Positions 22,997 through 34,000 of a DNA stretch of 64,000 nt are shown here, piece after piece. Positions within the stretch are counted from its first letter, which is position 1. Every line of letters starts with the position of its first letter. Location of the stretch: positions 1-64,000 of the forward strand of contig JAKUCV010007354.1 of NCBI GenBank assembly GCA_028386065.3, read 5' to 3'. The translations under genes were made by a program, and so were the position numbers. Under the pieces are notes generated by a model, which was not told the origin of the DNA, made no database searches, and worked only from the letters and a program-made list of their open reading frames with translations. The stretch comes from Turnera subulata. Its lineage: Eukaryota > Streptophyta > Magnoliopsida > Malpighiales > Passifloraceae.

Positions 22997-25900
22997 ATGC
23001 ATAGCCGTGGCTCCAGTAACCGGCTCTCCGGTTCTGGTTCCGGCAGCTTCGGTTCCCGAGTCTCCTCCCTCTTGCTCACCATGCTCGCCGCCATGGCCAC
23101 CGTCTACGTCGCCGGCCGGTAATCACATTTCATTTTTCTTTTTTTTTTTTATGTCAACTCTGTTCTATGAATTCATTTGGTTGAAGTTTAAAAAATCTGA
23201 CTAACTTACATCATTGACAGTCTATGGCTGGACGCAGAGAATCGGTCGCATCTAATCGAAGAGCTCGATCGGAGAACCGGTCAGGTAAGTTTGTTATTAT
23301 ATACTTACCGTTACTGTTTATTTGTAGTTTTTTTTATCGTTTGTTAAAAGTGAGAGGAGAACATTACCGTTTTCAGGGCCGAGCTGCCGTTTCCGTCGAC
23401 GATACGTTAAAAATCATTGACTGCAGGTGAATTTGTATATTAAATAAATGGATTATAGCTTTGGGAAATAATAAATTGATTGATTAGTTTATTTGATGTT
23501 TAGGGAGCAACAGAAGAAGTTATCGGAAGTTGAGATGGATCTGGCTGAGGCTAGAAAGGCTGGTTTTGTTTCGAAGAATTTGAAAACAGTGGAAGATAAT
23601 AATGATTCCAAGAGGAAAAGGATTTTAGCAGTTGTAGGGATAATTACTACATTTGGGAGGAAGAAAAATAGGGATGCAATTCGAAAAGCGTGGATGCCTA
23701 CTGGTAAAGACTGATACATTTGTGTTATTCGCGTTTTTTGGTTTTGTTTGCTGGCATTTTGAGTGTTTGTGTGTGTTTAGATTGGTTGGCAACTGAGGGG
23801 AATGAATGAAATGTGCAGGTGCAGCTCTGAAGAAGCTAGAGGAGGAGAGAGGCATTGTTGTTCGATTTGTGATAGGAAGAAGGTTTTCATATGGATGATT
23901 TGGGTTTATGTGGGTGAGAGAATTAGTTTGCTGTTCCCTGGTTTTGTTAAGTTGGTGTTTGTGCTTTTTACAGTCCGAATCGCGGGGACAGTTTGGACAA
24001 GGCAATTGATAAAGAAAATCAGCAGCATGAGGACTTCATAATTCTTGTATGTTCAGCTATCATTTGGAGTTAACTGAAGTTCATTTGTAAAATTGTTTTA
24101 GCTGTTTCTAGATATTTATGGTTGTTTGTGCTTCCAAAATGAAATTCCCACTTGCCTTCTGCACTCAAGCACTTGAAATTATGCAAATTTACAATGTTCA
24201 TCTCTAATCTTGTCTCTGTAGTTTTGCTAAGAGTTCCATTTTTTTTTTTCTTTTTGGGTGTGCAACTGCCATGTTCAGAGCAGCACAATTAAAAGCGGAA
24301 ATACTATTGTGTATTTTACATTCCGTTTTTGCTTTACCAGGATGGTCAAGTGGAGGCAAATGAGGAGCATCCGAAAAAGTCAAAGTTGTTCTTTACTCAT
24401 GCTGTAGAGAACTGGGAAGCTGAGTTTTATGCTAAGGTCAATGATGATGTTTATATTAATATCGGTATGTAGACTAGTGTCAGTTCATTTAGATTGTCAA
24501 CAGAATAATGAAACCTCTGCCCCACATTTATTCCATCTGGTAAAGAAAGGGCTCTTTAGATTTCTGACGAAAGACATTCATATTTAGAATTTGGGCAAAC
24601 ATTTGCTTCCTCCTTGTTCTACTTCTCCACACCTTTTTTCTCTGTTTTATGTACATCTAATGTTTTATTTTACTACTCTATGAGGAAAAATGTTATTTAG
24701 TTTAGCAAGCATGACGATATTGCAATTAAGTGGATCTTTTACTAATGCTGTTTGAAATTTGTCAAGAGTTGGCAAGCCAGCAGATCCCATCTTTATGCTT
24801 CCGTGCTTTACTGATTTATCCTTTTTTCAAAATTTTGAATAACTGATGACTCATCGTTCCCTTGTTTGCTGTACAGATGCCCTTGGAGCAACACTTTCTA
24901 CTCACTTGGATAAGCCTCGTGCTTACATTGGATGTATGAAATCAGGCGAAGTTTTTTCTGAGCCGTGAGTTTGATCAAATTGTTTTATTTCATTGTAACT
25001 CAGAAGTTAAAAGTTGAAACTAATTCTTTTCGTATGCTTTTTTCTATTTCATTTATAGGACCCACAAATGGTATGAGCCAGAGTGGTGGAAGTTCGGTGA
25101 TAAAAAATCGTGAGTATTATACCTTTTGATTTGTCTTGTTTCTTGTCACGAACCGATCCTTTGTGATTTTATAGTTCCTCGTATCCCAGCCATGGCTGTT
25201 TCTTGTGAACTTCAATGGTTCACCAATCCAACTTGAAGGTTTGTTTTAGATTTGTTGGTTATCAACTCAGTCATGGAATTTTTAAAGGTCCCATGACTGC
25301 GCGTATATATATGAATGTAATGAAGTAATTGGTATATGTGAATTGAGATAAATCAATCCCTACCTTAGAACCACTTCGCATTTACGCTGACTCATCCGAC
25401 CAGTTCTATTTAATGCCGAGTTCTGTGAAGTGATTAACTATAACATCATCATGTAGCACCTTGTTATTCAAATCATTAGTTCTCAATTCTTCTTTATGGT
25501 GCAGATACTTCAGACATGCCTCGGGTGAAATCTATGCTATTTCAAAGGCGTTGGCCCAGTTTATTTCAATCAATAGGTAGTTGATTTTTGTATTTTAGAA
25601 TCATTGCACAATATGCAATTTCCATGATTTTAAAACTTTTTTGTTTCACAGGTCTATTCTGCGTACATATGCACATGATGATGTTAGTGCTGGATCTTGG
25701 TTCATTGGGCTAGATGTAAAACACATTGATGAATCAAAATTTTGCTGCTCCAAATGGTCAACAGGTCTCTCCCTCTCTCTCAGACACTTACTCATTTGCG
25801 TTTTCAAATCACTCGCAATAGTGAAGTTTTAGGGAGTTATGGGAATTGGAATTTTAGCTGCTTACAACTTTGTTGATCCATATATTTGGCCGGGCAGAAA

Positions 25901-26369
25901 AATATAGAATCAACCGTAATGTTGTCTTGTCTAAAATAGTAGTGGATGCATTATCAAGGTGGATTTAGCTGATATCATCTTCTGGCCATGAGTTGCTCAC
26001 AAGCAAAAGGCTTATTGTGGAGAATAGAGTGAATTATGATTTTTCTACTGTAGTCGTCCAAATCATCTTTATGTAGGCTTTAACTCTTTGGCTTTAACAG
26101 GCAGGTCACATCCGAATGATGTGAGCTTAAGAAGATGAAAAGTAGAACAAGGATCTAAAAATTCTGGCGAAAGCTATAAAATATCATCTTCTATGTGTTA
26201 CACTTTGATATATATTGACAGGAAAAAACATGCTGAATAAGCTTATTGATTCATATCTGGTGCTAGTTCTTTGTTCTAATAATAGTTCACTCTCAAGGAG
26301 AAGAAAAATCACGCTGAGTCATTGTTATTTACTCTTTGGATGTCAGGGTCCATATGTGCAGCTGTGTGA
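22997..26369 (+). CDS. HPGT: GT31 hydroxyproline O-galactosyltransferase (HPGT1/2/3-like)
   Basis: Twelve coding exons: 22997-23118, 23221-23284, 23377-23426, 23504-23703, 23819-23882, 23974-24046, 24341-24464, 24877-24964, 25059-25109, 25505-25576, 25652-25764 and 26347-26369. They give 347 residues; Arabidopsis HPGT proteins are about 340-346. Family role: a Golgi type II membrane enzyme that adds the first galactose to hydroxyproline of arabinogalactan proteins. Visible features are a short basic cytosolic tail, a single membrane segment (about 23-41), a DUF4094-type stem, and a GT31 domain containing [20 protein letters not shown] and the metal-binding NDDV motif (D226, D227). Further conserved blocks are [11 protein letters not shown] and [10 protein letters not shown], and the tail ends HDDVSAGSW...CAAV. 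The final coding exon is only 23 nt, placed by phase and by the conserved ending. Paralogue number cannot be decided. Confidence 0.95.
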
Positions 26370-29300
26370 TCTCACTCCTCAGTGATCTCATTCAATTTCA
26401 TTCAGTACATATAGAAAGGAAGGGCAACCTGTCGGGCACTGTCTCTGATTTCCACTAACGTATGTGCTTGATGCATTTGCTGAGAGCAAATATTGTTGGC
26501 AATAGACCATCAGACAGATGAATTTGTTTGATTTTAAGAGGTTTCGTGGTTGCCTGGTTTTAGAAAAGCTCAGGATCTTTCACCATTTTTGGCCGCTATA
26601 ACCATATATGCTTTAACATGTGGAGATGTTGTAAAATTGTTAGGGTATATTATCATTGGGTTGTGCTGTATTTTGCCGTCATTGCAACTTCATTTGTACT
26701 CCAACCTGTGCGATTAAAGAAACATGTTCTTTGTCTACCGAGGATCTTAAAATGGTTATTATTTATGCTCGCAAGTGGATTGTTTTGTTACCACAGGTTG
26801 ACATAATTAAACATATACATATACAAATATGTGGTTCCTTTGCGAACTTTTTTTTTTAAAAAAAAAACAGATAATTGAATAGTTTTATATACAAATGCGG
26901 GTATCATATGAAAGAAAACAAAATCAAATCTCAAGACCAAATCTCATGGACCAAAGACTAGTAGCCTAACTCCTCATGCCTATGCAATTCACACAACATA
27001 ATACTAATACACTTTATACAACACTTGCAAAACACCACAAATATAGTATAGTATAAATTTGTTCAAAATAGATATTAATAATTTAAAATAGAATAGTGAT
27101 TATATGAATATTGAAAACTGAAATTCCTCATTAAGAAATATTAAAATATAACACTTACTATATGAATATTAAAAACTGAAATTACTCATCATTAAGTATA
27201 GACAGTATGCCTTTGAAAATAGATAAAAGCTAACATCTATTAAACTTTATTTCTGCTCTTGGGATTAGTTCTTGTTTATATATCCTTCTTCTATATTTTA
27301 TCAAATTCTCATTTTGTAGCTACTGTGCAGCTCCTTATTTATGTGGAGCTATAAATATTTCAATTCTATTTGTCGTGATATTCATCAATGGTCCAGAGTA
27401 TTCAAAAGATTTCAATCTGTGAGCTTTGCAGATGGATTTACTTCCTAATTTCAAAGTTGTTGAACCAAAAAAAACCGGGGTCCGATTTAAACAGTTCAAC
27501 CAAAATTGAGAAAACTGCTCAGTCCAACTTTATCTAAAGAAAACCTCTTTTTTAAGGTTCTTAGAACCTGGATCGACTACCGGTTTGCCGTTCACCCAGT
27601 CGAACTGGCCAGTCCGGTTCGGTTTTTGCAACATTGCTAATATTTCAATTCTATTTGTCGTGATATTCATCAATGGTCCAGAGTATTCAAAAGATTTCAA
27701 TTTGTGAGCTTTGCAGATGGATTTACTTCCTAATTTCAAAGTATTTTTTATTATTTACTTTTATTTTAGATATGATATGGTACGAGATTATTTGGACTAC
27801 ACGAAACAAATCAGATTATCGAACAAGATTTAATAATAAGTAAAGCCCAACAAATTGGAATTCATTTATCTACAGATTTTTTTTCATTCCATTTGAATTT
27901 ATTTCAATAAGTTTGTCAGCCGAATAACAATTACAATCTTCCACCTAATTTTTGTAGTTTTTCAACCACCACATCAATTTTGTGATTTGTTTCTTTCAGT
28001 GCCTAAATTTTTTTCTGTACAAAAAAAATTTAATTTCCTCTAATATGTTAATCATTATTCTTTAGACTGAACATAAATAATTTCTTTCATGTTTTCATAT
28101 GCATGTATCAAAATCATATATGTAAAAAATGAAATAGGTGGCTGACCTCTTTCTAAACATAATATAGGGATCCTGGATAGGATAAACGTGTCACACAAGG
28201 TTTTTCATAATTGTTATTTAAGATAAACATTTCATTTCATTAAGCTTGTGTGACCCCCTTACATAGCACCACCGTAAAATCACTTTTGTGCAAACATAAA
28301 TCTTCTATTTTTTTTTTTGGAACATGAGGAAGGCATGTGCTTGTAAATTGTAATTATGAAGCTGAAATTTCAAACCTAAAAAAACAGGGGACTATGTTGA
28401 ATCTTTATCTATCCAAAGGCTTGTGCCATGGAAGGGACGTGGCCACATCCCACAGGGCTACTTGTTTCAAAACTCAAAAGCCTCGCAGTCTTGATTCATT
28501 CATTGGAGGCTTTTTAAGAGGTAAAACCGTAAAGCACGTAATTAGCAGAAAGCACACCTGCTCTATATACCCAGCATGGAATTGCCAGTATTAAACGAGG
28601 CATACGACAATTCGTGCGACTAAAAAATTCCTAACGTCGATTCTGAAGTAGCAAATTCGCAACTTATGCAAGAAAGTTAAGGCGAAAATTGTTCGCTAAT
28701 ATCGGATACTCTTTGGCTTCTTCCATTGGCCATCCTGTAGGAGTCTTCATCAGCGAAAAAAGTAGTATCTCATTCTTTTTGGAAACAAAAAAAAAAGATG
28801 AAATCTACACGAAAGGTGCACCTAATAGTGGCAAGACTAGAGAATACCCTTTCCTGAATCCAAAAGTAACACGAGTCAAAAGTTCTACTCGAGGCAAATC
28901 TTGAAAAGTCATGGAAGAAGGAGGATATACGGCAGATAGAGAAATACATTGCATCCACTGAGTGAACATGACACTCATGACATGGCTAAACCAATAGCAT
29001 GTCAAGACACTTTCTAGTCGGCCAAATTGTCCATTTCAACGCACTTTTGGTGGAAGGAAAAAGAGCAGTAGTTTCAGGACTTCGTCCACCTTTGAAACTC
29101 ATATATGCATATATACAACAGAATCCAAAAGCTTTCCTTGATGGGTCCCTACTAATGTTTGCATTTAGAACATAGTCTTTTCACCAACCAACCAAGCCAA
29201 CGGCCAGATTCTTGATACTCCGTTTACTAACTCGCACTTGTTGTCTCCTCCAAAGGATTAATGGAGAGTATTCTTTGTGTTTACACATGAAATCTTCTTT

Positions 29301-31072
29301 TGATGTTTTTTTCACATATATCTGTCCTTTTATATACAAGAAACACAAAAATTTACAATGAGCTCAATCTTTCTCTTTTTCCTTTTCTTTTAACAGGAAG
29401 GCAATATAGAAATATGTTGGTAATGGCAGCGCAAAACCAAAGTACTGTGGAGACAGATTGAATTTAAAATTTCCTGGCGTGCAGGCCATGGCGACCAGAG
29501 TAGATAAGCTTTGCCGGGTCATTACTGTGCATATCCTCTTTTCTGATTTCAATTTTCTTCTCCATCAAGCATGGAATATCCATGGATCATTCATTGATCT
29601 ATGAATTTTTTATTTGGAAAAAAGTAAAAAAGGGCATCGAGTATGATATCCTAAACGTACAGCACCTGTTACAATTTTTCTTCTTTCTCATAGCCGCCAA
29701 TTCTAACAATTAATATACATCCATGCCTTATCTAGTAGAGTTACATAACTTTTCTTTTGTCATTAGTTTAAGGCTTTAAGCATGTGTTCCACTCTATTTT
29801 TGTTTTTCTAAAATTTCTCATCTAATATTCGAAACTTTGTCCCGACTAATCCGGATTTAACTAGAGTGGCACACCTAATCATGATGGCTAAATAATCCAA
29901 TGGAAATTTCCTATATATACGAGGGCTCTAACCGGAATAAAGCAAGAAAACTTTGGTGTAAATAAAAGGGTATTTGATGGGCAGAAAAGGATTTTAAAAA
30001 GATTCTCTTGGCCGCCAAAGTTTTGAATATTCAACAAACTCTTTCAAAAGGGGTAGTTATTCGTTATTACAGGTAATCATGGTCGCATGTTTCATACTTG
30101 AGTCGCACATCAAAGTGTCAAAAGCACAAATCGCACATCATCCCCACGCCAGAAACTCATGGTTGCTACCTCCTAATTCACACCCTTTAGACTTTTTATA
30201 TAACACTAGACAAAGGTAAACCATTTGTTTAATTTTTGATTCGCTAGTCACTATCCTTTTTAATTATATCTGTGAGGCTTATTTTTTAAATTGGTAGGCT
30301 TCAATATATAATAACCATTGAATATTTCTTTATTAATGGGACAAGGTCACACCAAATCCTGGATAATCCGCGGCTTTCTTTTCTTCAAAAAGGCGTCTGC
30401 TCCAAATGCTGACCAATGACAACTTACCGTTCATGTGTATTTGTTGGGTTTGCTTGTTTCCTCTCTTTTGATTGGCCCTTTATTTAAATGCTTCCCTTGG
30501 AAAAAAACCTTTCATTTTATAGACTTTTGTCATTGTTGTCTTTTCGATTGGTCATATTCCAGAAATTTAGACAATCTGGTTTGGTGGATAAGTATTTTTT
30601 AGAACTCAATCTTGTCTTATTATTGTCTTTGTTTTAGGAGGGCCTGACAAATCTGATTGCTCCTGCTTATCTAAAAACTCTGATTGCTCCTCTTTGGTCT
30701 TTTATCTGATCTTTCTTCCAGTCCAGAGAGATTCATGTTGTCCATATTCTTACAAGTGGAAAACCAATAAAGTGTAGCTAAAAATTGGTAGTTGAGAGGG
30801 TTTTGGTTTCAATTCACGCGAAATAAAGGTTTGTCACAAGAAACTCTTGAGACTTTTTGAGAAAAAGTTCTTATAGCTAGGTTTCTCAATCAACTCACGG
30901 TTGCTGCTGAGTTTCTTTTTCTTACAGTTGAGGAGCTCTTTTCAATATTGTCAACAGAGTGTGGCAAAGTCTCAAGCTTTGTCTCGGTATAGCCAAAAAA
31001 AAAGAGAGAAAGAGGGAGACTGTGTGTGTGTTGTTGTTTCCTTATTATTTGTATCCTTCTTGTGTTTTTACC
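26370..31072. other. Long intergenic region, HPGT 3' side to epimerase promoter
   Basis: After the HPGT 3' UTR there is 4.7 kb with no supportable gene. Features seen: a 104-bp duplication around a MITE-like insert at 27354-27742, and a small imperfect tandem repeat near 27101-27196 (TATATGAATATT...AAACTGAAATT). Short frames occur at 28337-28594, 28689-28904 and about 29364-29552 but do not look like known proteins. The last part, about 30850-31072, should be the promoter and leader of the epimerase gene. Confidence 0.45.
27354..27742. repeat. 104-bp direct repeats flanking a 181-bp MITE-like insert
   Basis: The 104-bp segment 27354-27457 recurs at 27639-27742 with a single C/T difference. 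Between them, 27458-27638 has roughly inverted ends (TTGAACC..AAAACCGGGG against CCGGTTCGGTTTTTGCAA) and CCGGTT-type motifs like the hAT MITE at 15.3 kb. A 104-bp flanking duplication is far longer than a transposition footprint. Confidence 0.85.
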
Positions 31073-34000
31073 ATGAATCATTCTGGGGCAGCCTGTGATC
31101 AGAGAGCAGCATCAGTGGAAGTCACAAAGGACAGAAATGGGATTGATCAGGTTGTGTTGCGCAACAGAAGAGGCGCTTCTGTTCGGGTCAGAAATTCTCT
31201 TCACATCTATTCTTGCATTGCTACATAGTGTAACTTAGTCTACCCTTCTTTTCTTTTTGGTCTGTTAATAGATGGTTTTATATGTTTTGCAACTTGACAG
31301 CCCTGGAATTGAGCACCAGGATTCTGTGAATTATGTGTTCATGTTTTTATAGTGTTTATTCAGGTTAGCTTGCATGGAGGACAGGTCCTCTCATGGAAGA
31401 CTGAGCAGGGAGAAGAATTGCTATTCACTAGTAGTAAGGTGAGTTATGTCTTCACAACTTCTTAATCACAGAAACTGATTTGGTAGGACCTTCTTCTCCT
31501 TTGTTAAAAGACAGACTACTTTTTCCTGGTTTGTCTGAAATATTTCATGATTCTTTTTCTACTGCAGGCAATTTTCAAACCACCTAATCCATTGAGGGGT
31601 GGAATTCCTATCTGCTTTCCTCAGGTACTTTTGAGGTTCTGCCTGTAGCCCCTCATATATTATCTTGCTTATTTAGTTGCACCTGATGTTCTCTTGTGCC
31701 CTTTTTTCAAGTTTGGAAACCGAGGATCGCTAGAGAACCATGGGTTTGCCAGGAAGAAAATTTGGGTGATTGATGGTAATCCTCTGCCTTCCCTTCCTTA
31801 TGATTCCAATGGCAAACCATATATTGATTTGCTGCTCAGGCCATCCGAGGAAGACCTAAAGATCTGGCCTCATAGGTATGAGTTAATTTTGATCATTATA
31901 ATATATCTCTCTGTGATGCCTTATAGGGTCACCAATAGTATCTCGAGAATTGGTCCTTCTAGACATGGCCCTCTCCATGTAATACTGGGGAATTTCTGTT
32001 TAGATGAGAAGAAAAATATACTACTTTTAGTTGTTTGATCTACTCCGCCGACTAAAGTTCTTTTGTTGGCAATATAAAGGATCAACTATAAAACTCATTG
32101 ACCAGATACTTTTCATAATTTAAAAATGTTATACAAAACAGGGGTTTTTTTTCTTTTTTGTGTTTCTTAATCGTACTTGTTTTTAATATTTGGCCTCCCT
32201 TTTTATTTTTCCCAGCTTTGAGTTTCGTCTTAGGGTGTCGTTGGGATCAGATGGGAATCTAACCATGATATCACGCATCAGAAATGTCAACTGCAAGCCC
32301 TTTAGTTTCTCAATTGCTTACCATACATATTTATGCGTCTCTGATATCAGGTATGTTAGTTTTTTTACTGTTGAAGTTGCTGTAAGTGATTTTTTATTAC
32401 TAGGCACCTTCCAATCATATCAGTAGTTTTCACAATTTTTTAATTCTGCAAAATATGATGCCCAGTATAAGAACAGCTTTTGTCAATTCAAGCTGAAGAA
32501 ACAAACATCCATCCTACCTGTAAAGGCCGTTGACCTTAGAAGCTCTTAAGCCTTATGTCATACTTATATATAGCTACAAATGCAATCATATAAGTATCAT
32601 TCTACATTTCTGCTAACAATCTATCTTCACCCCAGAAAATGCAAAAAAAAAAAAAACTTTTCTAAGATCCTGAACTGGCTGAGATTTCACAGATGAGAAC
32701 CATGTTACATGTATTGGTAGTTTAATTTTTAGTTTGGAAATATATCTCTGTGACTTCATATCTTTTATGAAAAAAAAAAATCAACATTATTGGGTTAATT
32801 ATGTTTGGACCCCCTGAATTCAGGTTTATTTTTCAGGAACCACTCGAACTTTTTTTTTCGTCAATTCACCACCTGAATTCCTAATTTCGTTCCAATTGGT
32901 GCTTCCGTCCATGTGCCCATGAGTTCCGTCAGTTGTACTAACGGAAGCCATTGATCGACGCCATGTGTTTTAATCCTGTCCATCCATTTTTTCCATTAAA
33001 TTTATATCCACATAAAATTAAATAAAATTCAAACAAAAAATAAAAAAATAAAAAAATAAAAAATAAAGAATAAAAAGATATTTTTTTTCCTTTCTTCTCC
33101 TTTTTCTTTCTCTTTTCTTTTTTCTTTCCTCCTCCTCTTCCCGGTTACCCTTTTTTCTTCTCTTCTTTTTTTTTTATTTTTTCTCTTTTCTTTTTCTTCC
33201 TCCTCCTCCTCACTACTCTTTTTCTTTTTTCTCTTCTTCTTTTTTTTCTCTTTTCATTTTCTTCTTCCTCCCCATGCTCCTCGCCGTCCCCCTCTTCTTC
33301 ACCGAATCACCGGGTACGAGCTCGCCCAAGCGCCACCACTGTTGAACTGCACCCTCCACCATCATCAAACACCACACCATACCCATAAAAAACCAGGCCA
33401 CTACAGTAACCTCCGTCAACACCCACAACCCGACCACTAACCCGAGCCATACCCACAACCGAGCCTAGACCGCCACCTTTCCCCCTTCTCCTTTACAAAT
33501 CGCGGTCGCTTTGCTTTCTTCTCCCCTTCCCCACCGGCTCTTTAAAGTGAATGGAGCAACCACCCTTCATTGAAGATGACCACCCCACCACCACCACCTC
33601 TTCGGAGGAGGAGGCAACCACCATCTCCAAAGCCGCAACCGCCGGTAAGAATCAACCACACGGGGGCACACGGCATCCGGTGTATCGCAGGGTCAGGAAG
33701 CGGCGGTGGGGCAAATGGGTGTCGAAAATCAGAGAGCCCCGCAAGAAGTCCCGTATCTGGTAAGACTTGTTCCCGGTGCCGGAGATGGCCGCGAAGGCAT
33801 ACAGCGTCGCCGCGTACTGTCTCAAGGGGAGTAAGGCGCATCTAAATTTCCCCGACGAGGCCGAGGACCTGCCCAGGTCGTCCACGTGTACTGCCAGGGA
33901 TATCCAGGCCGCGGCGGCGAAGGCGGTGCATTCGATGGTGCCGGTCAAGAAGGAGGGCGGGGAGGCGACGGCTAGTAGCAGCGACAGAGCATTCGATGAT

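Noticed and set aside
33213..33458. 81-codon minus-strand frame inside the Pack-MULE
   Set aside because: It lies in low-complexity and inverted-repeat sequence, is antisense to the captured ERF's upstream region, and has no family features.
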